64,000 nt of DNA from Aquimarina longa SW024 (GCF_001401755.1 NZ_KQ474104.1:141824-205823); one strand, 5' to 3'; shown: positions 37,989-48,288, counted from the stretch's first letter. Notes: generated by a model not told the origin, from the sequence alone. Program-made: numbers and translations.

Positions 37989-40292
37989 ATGAATTTACGA
38001 ATCATACCACTCCTCTTTTTAATTTTTATAGGTTGTAAAAACCCAGAAAAATCATCACCGGTAATCGATCAATCACTAAACATCACACCTAAACCATTTA
38101 ATATCACTAAAGGAAAAGGGTATTTTAAACTAAACGGAAACACTTCTTTTCTATATAATGATGAATCCTCTAAACTTATTGCAGATTTTTTTATTGAAAA
38201 AATAAAGACTTCAACAGGTCATGCCTTTTCTGTAACCAAGGGTAATGATATTAAAAATAGCATCCAACTAATTAAGGAAACGACTCTAAATTTTAGTGAA
38301 GAAGAATACCGTTTATCTATCTCAGAAGACAATATAAAAATAAAAGCAAGTACTGATAAAGGGTTATTTTATGGAATGCAGACTTTTATGCAACTCTTAC
38401 CCTTCTATACTACTAATAGCCAGATTTCTTTCCCTATCAAAATTAAGGCTTTGGATATAGAAGATAAACCACGTTTTAGCTGGAGAGGAATGCATCTCGA
38501 TGTTTCCAGACATTTTTTCTCTGCTGATTTTATAAAAAAACATCTTGATATTTTATCCCTTTTTAAAATAAATAAATTTCACTGGCACTTAACTGATGAT
38601 CAGGGTTGGCGTGTAGAAATAAAAAAATACCCTAAACTTACAACAATAGGATCTAAAAGGAAAAATGCTGATGGATCTTATCATCAAGGATTTTATACTC
38701 AAGAAGAAATAAAAGAAGTGGTACAATATGCAAAAGAACGATTTATAGATATTGTTCCAGAATTTGATACTCCAGGTCATGCCATAGCTATTTTAGCAGG
38801 ATATCCAGAACTTTCTTGTGACCAAAAAGAATATAAAGTAAGAAATTTATGGGGGGTTGAATCTAGTATCCTTTGTCCAGGGAAAGAAGAAACATACACA
38901 TTTATAGAAGATGTAATTACAGAACTAGCTACTCTTTTCCCTTATGAATACTATCATATGGGAGGAGATGAAGTTCCTAAAGACCAATGGGAAAATTCTA
39001 TTGAATGTCAAAAACTAAAAAAACGAGAAGGTTTAAAAGACGAAAAAGAAGTTCAAAGTTATTTTATGGCTAGGGTTGAAAAAATATTATCCAAGCATCA
39101 TAAAAAAATGATTGGTTGGGATGAGATCCTAGAAGGCGGGATTACTGCTACAACAAATATCATGTCATGGCAAGGTGAAGAAGGAGGTATCAAAGCTGCT
39201 AATGAAGGGCATGATGTTATTATGACCCCTTCTGAATATTGTTATTTCAACTTTTATCAAGGTGATTTTAAAACAGAACCTTTGGCGTTTGGAGGATATA
39301 TTCCTCTGGAAAAAGTATATAACTACGATCCAATACCTAAAGAAATTGAAGAAGATAAAAAGAAACATATCTTAGGTGCGCAAGGAAATGTATGGTCAGA
39401 ATATACGTATAAGGACGAGACCATAGAATATTTGCTTTATCCTCGTATAATAGCATTAGCAGAGGTTACATGGACACAAAAAGAAAATAAAAAATTTGAT
39501 GACTTTTTAAATAGATTAAATCCTATCTATACTATTCTGGACTATTACAAGACTAATCATCATATCCCTCTACCAGAAGGTCCTACGTCTAATACTATTG
39601 TATTTACGGACAGTATCAGTATACCGTTTACAACAACTCACCCTGTTAAAATGGTATATACTATAAATGGAACAAATCCGACCCAAAATAGTACCGTATA
39701 TAAAGAACCTCTAAAATTTACTAAGACTACAGACTTACGTATAGCTTCTGTTCTTGATAATGGTAAAATGAGTAGTATTAGAAAACTTAATGTAACTAAA
39801 GAAAAAATTATTTCTGCTTCAAGTAAAACTACTGAATTATCCAAAGGATTAACGATGAAAGAAGTAAAAGGATATTTTAATACTGTTAATGATGTTCCTG
39901 ATCACACTAATGCCTCTTCATCAATCATTAAAAAGATTGAGGAAAGTAACACTACTTATCATTGGGGGCACGAAGTAAAAGAAGAAAATTTTAGAGCAGT
40001 ATTTTTAGATGGATATATTGATATTCCAGAAGATGGAGTATATTATTTTTCTAGTACTCAAGATCAAGTTTGGATAGCAGATCAATTAGTTCTTGATTAT
40101 AAAACTCCTTTAAAGAAGCATCCAATAGAAAGTTCTATTGCATTACAAAAAGGAAAACATAAATTAAAAATAGTATACTTAAACAATATAGCTAAAGGAT
40201 GGGCTACTGATTGGAATACGATAGAACTTAAATACCGAAAAGCTTCTGAAGTAGATTACAAAGCAGTAAATGAAGATATGATATATCATTAA
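37989..40292 (+). CDS. GH20 beta-N-acetylhexosaminidase lipoprotein with C-terminal PA14-like domain
   Basis: A 767-residue enzyme with lipobox near LLFLIFIGC, a GH20b domain (about 35-150), the GH20 catalytic barrel (about 155-510) with the Asp-Glu pair in YHMGGDEVPKDQW, FHWHLTDDQGWR and EFDTPGHA, a chitobiase C-terminal-type beta module (about 530-600), and a PA14-like domain (about 620-765; YFSSTQDQVWIADQLV). It would remove terminal GlcNAc from chito-oligomers on the periplasmic or outer membrane face. The PA14-type domain often binds sugars and is not standard in all GH20 enzymes. It is the last gene of the GlcNAc-processing group, with a terminator 43 bp beyond its stop. Confidence 0.93.
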   Translation: MNLRIIPLLFLIFIGCKNPEKSSPVIDQSLNITPKPFNITKGKGYFKLNGNTSFLYNDESSKLIADFFIEKIKTSTGHAFSVTKGNDIKNSIQLIKETTLNFSEEEYRLSISEDNIKIKASTDKGLFYGMQTFMQLLPFYTTNSQISFPIKIKALDIEDKPRFSWRGMHLDVSRHFFSADFIKKHLDILSLFKINKFHWHLTDDQGWRVEIKKYPKLTTIGSKRKNADGSYHQGFYTQEEIKEVVQYAKERFIDIVPEFDTPGHAIAILAGYPELSCDQKEYKVRNLWGVESSILCPGKEETYTFIEDVITELATLFPYEYYHMGGDEVPKDQWENSIECQKLKKREGLKDEKEVQSYFMARVEKILSKHHKKMIGWDEILEGGITATTNIMSWQGEEGGIKAANEGHDVIMTPSEYCYFNFYQGDFKTEPLAFGGYIPLEKVYNYDPIPKEIEEDKKKHILGAQGNVWSEYTYKDETIEYLLYPRIIALAEVTWTQKENKKFDDFLNRLNPIYTILDYYKTNHHIPLPEGPTSNTIVFTDSISIPFTTTHPVKMVYTINGTNPTQNSTVYKEPLKFTKTTDLRIASVLDNGKMSSIRKLNVTKEKIISASSKTTELSKGLTMKEVKGYFNTVNDVPDHTNASSSIIKKIEESNTTYHWGHEVKEENFRAVFLDGYIDIPEDGVYYFSSTQDQVWIADQLVLDYKTPLKKHPIESSIALQKGKHKLKIVYLNNIAKGWATDWNTIELKYRKASEVDYKAVNEDMIYH

Positions 40293-40334
40293 AACAAAAT
40301 ATTTACGAATGCTATCGCATTAAGTGTATATAAA

Positions 40335-40372
40335 AAAAGTATCGAGAATCTATATAAATTCTCGATACTTTT
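40335..40372 (+). terminator. Bidirectional terminator after the GH20 gene
   Basis: AAAAGTATCGAGAAT and ATTCTCGATACTTTT pair perfectly over 15 bp, with A- and T-runs on both sides. It lies between the GH20 gene and the convergent pepD. Confidence 0.9.
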
Positions 40373-40443
40373 ATTTTATATTATACCTAAAACACTAAGT
40401 AATAGTTATATCAGAAATTCTAAAATAACTATTTAGTATATTA

Positions 40444-41904
40444 TTATTTTTTAGGAATATTTTCTAAAATTTCTCTTACAAATTTCCAGTATTTCTGTAC
40501 AGAAGAGATACTAGCTCTTTCATCTGGTGAATGTGCTCCTAAAATTGTTGGACCAAAAGATATCATATCCATATCTGGATAATTTTGTCCTAAAATACCA
40601 CATTCTAATCCTGCATGACATGCAGCTACATGGGCTTTTTCTCCATTTAATTTTTGATATAATTCGTCTAATACTGTCAATATAGACGAATTCATATTAG
40701 GAGCCCATCCAGGATAATCACCACCAACGGTCACCTCACAACCTACTAACTCAAAAGTAGCTCTTAATTTATTTACTAAATCCTGCTTAGAAGACTCTAC
40801 GCTACTCCTTGTTAAACATTCGATAACAATACTTCCGTCCTTGATAGTTATTTTAGCAATATTATTCGACGTTTCTACTAAATCAGGAATCGATGCACTC
40901 ATGTTATACACTCCATTATGTGCAGCGTATAATGCTTTTAAAAATCCTTCCTGAACTCCTAGTTCCATCACTTTTACTGGCAGATCTGTTGTACTAATCT
41001 CTATAGTAAGGTTTGGATCTACTACAGATAACTCTGCCTGTATTATTTTAATCAACTCACCTATTTCAAATTCAAAAGCTTCTGCTTGTACCATGTCTAC
41101 TACTATCTTAGCAAAACTCTCTCTAGGGATTGCATTACGTAAACTCCCTCCTCTAACTTCATTGATTTGTAATCCAAAATTCTCAAATCCATCAAATAAT
41201 AGACGATTCATAATTTTATTGGCATTACCTAAACCTTTATGGATGTCCATTCCAGAATGCCCCCCGTTAAGTCCACGTATAGAAATGGTATATGCAAGCT
41301 TACCATCAGTGACAAGCTCTTCTTTATAATTTCGTTTTGCAGTAACATCAATACCACCAGCACATCCTACTCCTATTTCATCATCTTCTTCGGTATCAAG
41401 GTTTAGTAATATATCACCTTGTAACCACCCTCCTTCTAATCCCATTGCTCCAGTCATCCCTGTTTCTTCATCAATAGTAAACAATGCTTCGATTGCAGGA
41501 TGTATAATATCTGTTGATTCTAAGATTGCCATAATTGTAGCTACTCCTAATCCATTATCTGCTCCTAAGGTTGTACCATTAGCTCTTACCCAGTCTCCAT
41601 CTACATACATTTCTATACCTTGTGTATCAAAATCAAAATCAGTATCTGCATTCTTTTGATGTACCATATCCAAGTGAGATTGCATCACTACTATCTTTCG
41701 ATCCTCCATCCCAGATGTTGCTGGTTTTCTGATCAAGACATTACCAACTTTATCAATCTCAACTGCCAATCCTAAAGATTCCCCAAAATCTTTCATAAAT
41801 GCTATCACACGTTCCTCTTTTTTTGAAGGTCGTGGTACAGCATTAAGGTCTGCAAATTTATTCCAAAGGTTTTTAGGTTCTAAAACTCTTATTTCTGAAT
41901 TCAT
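40444..41904 (-). CDS. pepD: Aminoacyl-histidine dipeptidase
   Basis: A 486-residue M20-type dipeptidase (PepD, beta-Ala-His/Xaa-His). Zinc-binding and catalytic motifs are present: VMQSHLDMVHQK near residue 79, TLGADNGLGVATIMAI near 115, FTIDEETGMTGAMGL near 145 and IGVGCAGGID. The dimer/lid domain (about 200-390) precedes a C-terminal return to the catalytic fold with CHAGLECG and GAHSPDERASI. It hydrolyses dipeptides in the cytoplasm. Length matches E. coli PepD (485). It stands alone, facing a DUF3810 gene divergently. Confidence 0.95.
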   Translation of the reverse strand: MNSEIRVLEPKNLWNKFADLNAVPRPSKKEERVIAFMKDFGESLGLAVEIDKVGNVLIRKPATSGMEDRKIVVMQSHLDMVHQKNADTDFDFDTQGIEMYVDGDWVRANGTTLGADNGLGVATIMAILESTDIIHPAIEALFTIDEETGMTGAMGLEGGWLQGDILLNLDTEEDDEIGVGCAGGIDVTAKRNYKEELVTDGKLAYTISIRGLNGGHSGMDIHKGLGNANKIMNRLLFDGFENFGLQINEVRGGSLRNAIPRESFAKIVVDMVQAEAFEFEIGELIKIIQAELSVVDPNLTIEISTTDLPVKVMELGVQEGFLKALYAAHNGVYNMSASIPDLVETSNNIAKITIKDGSIVIECLTRSSVESSKQDLVNKLRATFELVGCEVTVGGDYPGWAPNMNSSILTVLDELYQKLNGEKAHVAACHAGLECGILGQNYPDMDMISFGPTILGAHSPDERASISSVQKYWKFVREILENIPKK

Positions 41905-41952
41905 AGGTGTATTGTGTTTAGATATGCGAAATTCTATATTTTAAATCAAGTA

Positions 41953-41978
41953 TCAAAGTTTCTAGGTGTCAAAGTTTC
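41953..41978. repeat. 10-bp direct repeat in the pepD-DUF3810 spacer
   Basis: TCAAAGTTTC occurs twice, at 41953-41962 and 41969-41978, 16 bp apart. It may be a small slippage repeat. Function is unknown. Confidence 0.4.
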
Positions 41979-42053
41979 AAGAGCTAAGAAAAAGAATACT
42001 AAAAAACTCTTAATTTATAATTCTTAATTAAGAAATGTAAATATATTTACTCA

Positions 42054-43121
42054 ATGCAATCTAAGACAAAACTATATCTTACAATATTATTACCAATACA
42101 AATCATATTGATTAAAATTATATCATTTTTCCCTGATTTCATTGAGCAATTTTATAGTAATAGTTTATTTATTTATATTTCCCGAATTTTACGATACATA
42201 TTTGGGTGGTTACCATTTTCTTTTGGAGATATTTTATATTGTATTTTGATCATTTTTCTCATTCGTTTTTTATTTAAAAAAGTCCTTATTAAAAAAATTA
42301 TTTGGAAAGAGGTTTTCTTAGATATCGGAGCTACTTTATCTATCATTTATGCCCTCTTTCATATCCTATGGGGGATAAATTATTATAGATTACCTCTACA
42401 TGAAATATTAAAAATAGATGACGAATACACAGAAAGTGAGTTGATCAGAGTTTCAGAAAAATTAATAACTAAAGCTAATACATTACATATAAAGCTTCAA
42501 CCAAATGATTCTTTACCTATACGAATCCCATATTCTAAAAAAGAAATATTTCAGAAAACAGTACCTGCATATCAACAATTACAAAATATATTACCTACCC
42601 TACGCTACCACCCAAAAAGTATTAAAAAATCACTTTTAAGCCTACCGCTAACCTACATGGGTTTTAGTGGGTATTTAAATCCTATTACTAATGAAGCTCA
42701 GGTAAATAGCTTAATTCTTAATCATAAAACTCCAACAACAAGTGTCCATGAAGAAGCACATCAACTAGGTTTTGCTAAAGAAAATGAAGCTAATTTTATA
42801 GCCGTATTAGTTACGACAAATTACGATGATCTTTATTTTAAGTATAGTGGGATTACATTTGCCTTAAAATTTTGCCTTAACGATCTTTATCTTCGAGATG
42901 AACAAAAAGCAATATGCCTTATGGAAAAATTAAGACCTGGTATACAAGAAAATTATCGTGAAGTAAATGAATTCTGGGAATTCTATGAAAATCCTATCGA
43001 ACCAATTTTTAAAAGTACTTATGATACCTATCTAAAAGCTAACGACCAACCCGACGGTATACATACATATAGTTATGTTGTCGCATTAGTCGTTAACTAT
43101 TATAAGGCTAAAAAATTATAA
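42054..43121 (+). CDS. DUF3810 membrane protein with an HExxH motif
   Basis: A 355-residue protein with three membrane helices in the first 115 residues (about 10-28, 60-78, 90-110), then WGINYYRLPLHEIL and a soluble part. Near residue 233 is VHEEAHQLGFAKENEANF: HEEAH is a zinc metallopeptidase motif and the following Glu-rich stretch (ENEANF) could supply a third ligand. This is the DUF3810 family, widespread and uncharacterised in Bacteroidetes. Protease activity is inference from the motif. Its 3' end overlaps the convergent next gene by six bases. Confidence 0.85.
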   Translation: MQSKTKLYLTILLPIQIILIKIISFFPDFIEQFYSNSLFIYISRILRYIFGWLPFSFGDILYCILIIFLIRFLFKKVLIKKIIWKEVFLDIGATLSIIYALFHILWGINYYRLPLHEILKIDDEYTESELIRVSEKLITKANTLHIKLQPNDSLPIRIPYSKKEIFQKTVPAYQQLQNILPTLRYHPKSIKKSLLSLPLTYMGFSGYLNPITNEAQVNSLILNHKTPTTSVHEEAHQLGFAKENEANFIAVLVTTNYDDLYFKYSGITFALKFCLNDLYLRDEQKAICLMEKLRPGIQENYREVNEFWEFYENPIEPIFKSTYDTYLKANDQPDGIHTYSYVVALVVNYYKAKKL

Positions 43122-43808
43122 TAAAGTATTATAATAATTAATAATCTTTACAATATGTTTCTCTTTCTTATAACTTAGTTTATTAGAAGATGTAAATTTT
43201 TCTATTTCATTTTTTTTACCTAAAACATGAAGTATTTCTTTCTTTTTAAGTTTTACGTTCATCATTTCTCCTTTTTCACTATCAAATATAAAATACTTAT
43301 TATCTTCAATATATTTAGAAGGAATACTATTTCCATATCCTCCTCTTCCCGGTCTTCCTTGTTTTATTTTTTTCGCTATTTTAAGTAATAAAGAAAATCT
43401 TCCTTTATTTTTGTTTTTTACAACAAAAAACTGTTTCAATCCTTCATGATCAAATATTGTATAAGTATATCCATCATCAAGAACAACTTTAACACCATCT
43501 CTTTTGATCATGTTATAAACCTTACCTCCCTCAACTGTCATTTCCATCTCACCATTAAAAGCATTATATCTAACAAAACTTCTAGTAGACTTTCTTTTGC
43601 CAATATAAATCGTAGCTAATTTATTACTCTCTTCATTGTACACATGACCTTTAATACGAGATTTTGTTGCTTTCTTGATTACTATTTGTGAATTATAAGG
43701 ACTTAAGTTTGATGAAAAGTCTCCTCCTGAATCAGAGGTATTTATTATAGTAGATTGACCATAAACTAGGACATTGCTTAATAACAGGGTAATTAATAGT
43801 ATTCTCAT
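43116..43808 (-). CDS. Secreted uncharacterised protein
   Basis: A 230-residue protein with a signal peptide (1-17, ending VYGQ). It has alternating beta-rich and Lys-rich segments, including TYTIFDHEGLKQFFVVKN and a Gly-rich loop RPGRGGYG near residue 150. The layout GEMEMTVEGGKVYNMIKRDG resembles the beta-repeat proteins common in Flavobacteriia, but I recognise no named family. Its start codon is isolated, with a 147-bp spacer to the divergent amidohydrolase gene. Its end overlaps the DUF3810 gene by six bases. Confidence 0.65.
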   Translation of the reverse strand: MRILLITLLLSNVLVYGQSTIINTSDSGGDFSSNLSPYNSQIVIKKATKSRIKGHVYNEESNKLATIYIGKRKSTRSFVRYNAFNGEMEMTVEGGKVYNMIKRDGVKVVLDDGYTYTIFDHEGLKQFFVVKNKNKGRFSLLLKIAKKIKQGRPGRGGYGNSIPSKYIEDNKYFIFDSEKGEMMNVKLKKKEILHVLGKKNEIEKFTSSNKLSYKKEKHIVKIINYYNTLL

Positions 43809-43955
43809 TCTAAATATAAAGTTTTATTCTTTTGGAGGTAATTACAAACAAAAAAAGGAAAACACAACAATATTTTTTGTTAAAAAATAATTAATTAACA
43901 CTATTTTCTTTAGGTAACTACTATATTTAGTTTTCAATTTATTACACTTCTTTTC

Positions 43956-46946
43956 ATGAAAAAAAAACTACTATTGCTCGTAGCAATATTTTGTTTTATA
44001 TTAAACTTATATTCTCAGGATTATTTCCCAAAAAATGATGGGGTTAATATAATAAACTCTAACTATATTGTATTTAAAAACGGAACTATCCACACCACAC
44101 CTAATTCTGAAATCAAAAATGGAACATTAATCATCCAAAAAGGTAAAATTGTTCAGGTGGGTAGTGCTATTTCTATTCCCAACAATAGTATAATTATTGA
44201 TCTTAAAGGAAAACATATCTATGCCTCTTTTATAGATCCCTTTACTAACTTTGGTATCAAAAAACTTAGTACTAAAGGAGGGAATCCTTTTGCAGGAAAC
44301 CCTCAGTATAAAGCCTCTAGAGAAGGTTATTATTGGAATGATCATATTCGTCCTGAAACAAATGCTCTTACACATTTTAAATATGATGCAAAAAAAGCTA
44401 CAGAATATGTAAAAGAAGGATTTGGAGTTCTTAATACTCATATGCCAGATGGTATTATAAGAGGAACAGGATTATTAGTAGCTCTAAACAACAATGGTAC
44501 AGAAGGAGATCGATTATTAAGTGACCGCTCTGCGCAATTTTTATCTTTTTATAAAAGTAACAAAAGTAAGCAGTTATATCCAACCTCATTAATGGGAGCT
44601 ATGGCATTACTAAGACAGACGTATCATGATGCAAGATGGTATGCGGATGGTAATGCAAATAGCAAAGATTTATCATTAGAAGCACTGAACAGAAATAAAG
44701 CTCTTCCTCAAATTTTTGAAGCAGGAAGCCGAATTAATGGATTTAGAGCAGATAAAGTTGGAGATCAATTTAACACACAATATATTATAATTGGCGGTGG
44801 AGATGAATATGCAAGAATTGATGAAGTAAAAGCTACCAATGCCAAGTATATCATTCCATTAGATTTCCCTGATGCCTATGATGTATCTGACCCTTTTGCT
44901 GCTAATATTGTAAGTCTTGGAGATATGCGCCACTGGAATCAAGCTCCAACAAATCCTTCGGTTTTATCAAAAAATGGTATTACCTTTTCTCTAACTACAC
45001 ATAAATTAAAAAAGGTCGCAGATTTAAAAACCAGAATTATTAAAGCTATAGAACATGGTTTAGATAAAAAGACAGCTATTGCCGCGCTGACAACTATACC
45101 TGCTCAAATTCTGGGAAAAAGTGATCTTTTAGGAAGTATCAAAAAAGGAAGTTATGCCAATTTTTTAATTACCAAAGATGAGTTATTTACTAAAGACAAT
45201 ATCATTTATGAAAACTGGGTACAAGGTCATAAAAATGTAGTAAATGATATGAATATTACTGATATTAATGGAACATATGAATTAACCGTTGCCAGAACCA
45301 CATATGAGCTGTCAATTTCAGGAAAACCGTCAAAACCAAAAGCCGAAATAAAATTAGGGAAAACCAAATTGAACTCTAAAATAAGTTATAAGAATGATTG
45401 GGTAACCATTACATTTACAGGTGCCGACACTACCAAAACCCAATACACAAGAATTGTATCTAAAATTGGGGACACCTCAAATTCCTGGAATGGCAAAGCA
45501 ATTCTTCCAAACGGAACACAAGCTTCTTTTTCTGTAAAGAAAAAACCTAAAGAAACTTCGACTAAAAAAGAAGAAAAAAAATCTACTGATAATAAGAAAA
45601 AACCTCAAATCTTACCTATCACATACCCAAATATTGCATATGGTAATGCTGTTTTACCCAAATCAGAAACTATGCTATTAAAAAATGCAACGGTATGGAC
45701 TAATGAAGCAAATGGTATTTTAACAGAAACGGATGTACTCATTAAAAATGGTAAAATTTCTGCAATTGGTAAAAACCTTAATTCTGGAGGTGCTAAAGTA
45801 ATTGATGCTTCAGGGAAACATATTACTGCAGGTATTATTGATGAACATTCTCATATTGCAGCAGCTGCCATTAATGAAGCAGGACATAATTCTACAGCAG
45901 AAGTAACAATCGAAGATGTTATTTCTCCCGACGATATCAATATCTATAGAAATCTTGCCGGAGGAGTAACATCAATTCAAGTACTTCATGGTTCTGCTAA
46001 TCCTATTGGGGGACGTTCTGCAATCCTAAAACTAAAATGGGGGGAGCGTGCTAATAACCTTATTTTTCCGAACACTCCTAAATTTATAAAATTTGCATTA
46101 GGAGAGAACGTAAAACAAAGTAATTGGCAAAGCTTTAGTCGTTTTCCACAATCAAGAATGGGAGTCGAGCAATTATATATAGATTACTTCTCACGAGCAA
46201 AAGAATATGAAAAACTTAAAAATAGCGGTAAACCATATCGTAAAGATACCGAAATGGAAACATTGGTAGAGATCCTAAATGGTAAACGATATATTAGTTG
46301 TCACTCTTATGTACAAAGTGAGATTAATATGCTTATGAAAGTGGCAGAAAAATTTAACTTTAGAATCAATACTTTTACCCATATCCTAGAAGGATATAAA
46401 GTAGCCGATAAGATGGCAGCACATGGTGTTGGCGGGTCTACTTTCTCTGATTGGTGGGCTTATAAATATGAGGTTAATGATGCTATACCATACAATGCTG
46501 CGATTATGCATAGTCAAGGAGTTTTAACGGCAATCAATAGTGATGATTCAGAAATGTCTCGTCGTCTTAATCAAGAAGCTGCAAAGTCTGTAAAATACGG
46601 AGGAGTTAGTGAAGAAGATGCTTTAAAATTTGTAACCTTAAATCCTGCCAAATTACTTCATATAGATCATCGTGTAGGAAGTATTAAAGTGGGTAAAGAT
46701 GCAGATTTAGTTTTATGGACAGATCATCCTTTATCTATATATGCTAAAGCAGAAAAAACCATAATTGAAGGAGCTATTTATTTTGATCTTGAAAAAGATA
46801 AAGCAATGCGAAAATCTATTGCAGTAGAAAAAAATAAGCTTTCTACAATGATGCTAAAAGCAAAAAATAATGGTCTTAAGACACAACCCGTTAAGAAAAA
46901 AGAGAAACAGCATTTTGAATGTGAAACGTTAGAAACCATTCATTAA
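43956..46946 (+). CDS. Secreted two-domain amidohydrolase
   Basis: A 996-residue protein with signal peptide (about 1-21) and two amidohydrolase-fold halves. The N-terminal half (about 30-430) keeps the beta-sandwich start (IVFKNGTIHTTPNSEIKNG) but has FIDPFTNFG where the HxH metal motif should be. The C-terminal half (about 560-985) has IIDEHSHIAAA, with the HxH motif, plus ISCHSYVQSEI, INTFTHILEG and INSDDSEMSRR, supplying metal ligands and a catalytic Asp. A Lys-rich linker near residue 530 joins them. It is probably a periplasmic metal-dependent hydrolase of the imidazolonepropionase-like group, substrate unknown. The next gene is a related protein 49 bp away. Confidence 0.85.
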   Translation: MKKKLLLLVAIFCFILNLYSQDYFPKNDGVNIINSNYIVFKNGTIHTTPNSEIKNGTLIIQKGKIVQVGSAISIPNNSIIIDLKGKHIYASFIDPFTNFGIKKLSTKGGNPFAGNPQYKASREGYYWNDHIRPETNALTHFKYDAKKATEYVKEGFGVLNTHMPDGIIRGTGLLVALNNNGTEGDRLLSDRSAQFLSFYKSNKSKQLYPTSLMGAMALLRQTYHDARWYADGNANSKDLSLEALNRNKALPQIFEAGSRINGFRADKVGDQFNTQYIIIGGGDEYARIDEVKATNAKYIIPLDFPDAYDVSDPFAANIVSLGDMRHWNQAPTNPSVLSKNGITFSLTTHKLKKVADLKTRIIKAIEHGLDKKTAIAALTTIPAQILGKSDLLGSIKKGSYANFLITKDELFTKDNIIYENWVQGHKNVVNDMNITDINGTYELTVARTTYELSISGKPSKPKAEIKLGKTKLNSKISYKNDWVTITFTGADTTKTQYTRIVSKIGDTSNSWNGKAILPNGTQASFSVKKKPKETSTKKEEKKSTDNKKKPQILPITYPNIAYGNAVLPKSETMLLKNATVWTNEANGILTETDVLIKNGKISAIGKNLNSGGAKVIDASGKHITAGIIDEHSHIAAAAINEAGHNSTAEVTIEDVISPDDINIYRNLAGGVTSIQVLHGSANPIGGRSAILKLKWGERANNLIFPNTPKFIKFALGENVKQSNWQSFSRFPQSRMGVEQLYIDYFSRAKEYEKLKNSGKPYRKDTEMETLVEILNGKRYISCHSYVQSEINMLMKVAEKFNFRINTFTHILEGYKVADKMAAHGVGGSTFSDWWAYKYEVNDAIPYNAAIMHSQGVLTAINSDDSEMSRRLNQEAAKSVKYGGVSEEDALKFVTLNPAKLLHIDHRVGSIKVGKDADLVLWTDHPLSIYAKAEKTIIEGAIYFDLEKDKAMRKSIAVEKNKLSTMMLKAKNNGLKTQPVKKKEKQHFECETLETIH

Positions 46947-46995
46947 AAAAATATAGGTCAGACTTCGAATATTGTAGTTTAAAATTAAAAAAAAC

Positions 46996-48288
46996 ATGAA
47001 CAAAATTATATATATAGTAGCCTTCTATATCTTCTTCTTTGGAAATATAACAGCTCAACAAACTCCTGCTAAGCCACAAAGTACCCCGATTACAATCACT
47101 GGCGCTACGGCACACATTGGTAATGGAAAAGTTATCGAAAATAGTATGATTATTTTTGAAAACGGAAAAATAACCGCTATAGATGCTATTGGCAGTACTC
47201 CTACAAAAGGAAAAATAATCGATGCGGCAGGAAAACATGTATATCCGGGTTTTATCGCCCCAAATTCTACATTAGGATTAGTAGAAATAGGTGCTGTTCG
47301 CGCCACAGATGATGATAGTGAAATCGGAAATTACAATCCCCACATACGAAGTATTATTGCCTATAATGCCGAAAGTAAAATTGTAGAAAGTATGCGCCCA
47401 AATGGTATTTTAATTGCACAAGTCACTCCTCGTGGCGGGAGAATTTCGGGAACTTCATCAATTGTACAATTAGATGCTTGGAACTGGGAAGATGCTGTTA
47501 TAAAATTAGATGATGGAATTCATATAAACTGGCCTAGTACTTTTACCAGAGGTCGCTGGTGGATGGGAGAAGATCCAGGTTTTAAACCTAATAAAAACTA
47601 CTCGAAACAGATTACAGAATTAGTAGATTTCATCCATCAATCTAAAGCGACTACGAACTCAAAAAACACTATGAACAACTTACCCTATCAGGCAATGCGT
47701 GGTATTTTTGATGGCTCCAAAACCTTATTTGTAAATGCTAATACTGAAAAACAAATTTTGGACATACTCACATTTGCTAAAGAAAATAATATTAAAAAAT
47801 TAGTATTAGTTGGAGCTTATGAGGCATATAAAGTTGCTGCACAGTTAAAACAGAATAATGTTTCGGTTCTAACTACAAGAACACATAGTACTCCTACATT
47901 AGAAGATGATGATTACGATTTACCTTATAAAAACGCAAAATTACTAATGGAAGCTGGAGTACTTGTTGCATTGCAAAATAGTGGCTCAATGGAACGTGCT
48001 AATACTCGTAACCTACCTTTTCAGGCAGGAACTGTTGCGGCTCATGGATTAGACAAAGAAAAAGCACTACAACTTATTACTGGTAATAGTGCTAAAATTC
48101 TTGGTATTGATGATATTGTAGGAACTCTTGAAGTTGGTAAAGATGCAACTTTATTTATTAGTATTGGTGATGCTTTAGATATGCGTACCAATCAATTAGA
48201 AAAAGCATTTATCCAAGGACGTAATATTAGTTTAGAAAGTCATCAAACTAAATTATGGAAACGGTATCAAAATAAATACACTAAATAA
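46996..48288 (+). CDS. Secreted amidohydrolase-like protein lacking the HxH metal motif
   Basis: A 430-residue protein with signal peptide (about 1-20) whose fold matches the amidohydrolases: ITGATAHIGNGKVIENSMIIFENGKITAI, then GFIAPNSTLGLVEIGAVRATDDD in place of the HxH motif, and the terminal beta strand GTLEVGKDATLFIS. Its beginning resembles the N-terminal half of the 996-residue protein, suggesting both descend from one duplicated module. Without the metal ligands it may be non-catalytic or a partner subunit. The two genes form an operon. Confidence 0.75.
   Translation: MNKIIYIVAFYIFFFGNITAQQTPAKPQSTPITITGATAHIGNGKVIENSMIIFENGKITAIDAIGSTPTKGKIIDAAGKHVYPGFIAPNSTLGLVEIGAVRATDDDSEIGNYNPHIRSIIAYNAESKIVESMRPNGILIAQVTPRGGRISGTSSIVQLDAWNWEDAVIKLDDGIHINWPSTFTRGRWWMGEDPGFKPNKNYSKQITELVDFIHQSKATTNSKNTMNNLPYQAMRGIFDGSKTLFVNANTEKQILDILTFAKENNIKKLVLVGAYEAYKVAAQLKQNNVSVLTTRTHSTPTLEDDDYDLPYKNAKLLMEAGVLVALQNSGSMERANTRNLPFQAGTVAAHGLDKEKALQLITGNSAKILGIDDIVGTLEVGKDATLFISIGDALDMRTNQLEKAFIQGRNISLESHQTKLWKRYQNKYTK

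Noticed and set aside
11911..40292. Horizontal transfer of the chitin locus
   Set aside because: Base composition and codon use look like the neighbouring housekeeping genes, and no integrase, transposase or attachment repeats were seen.
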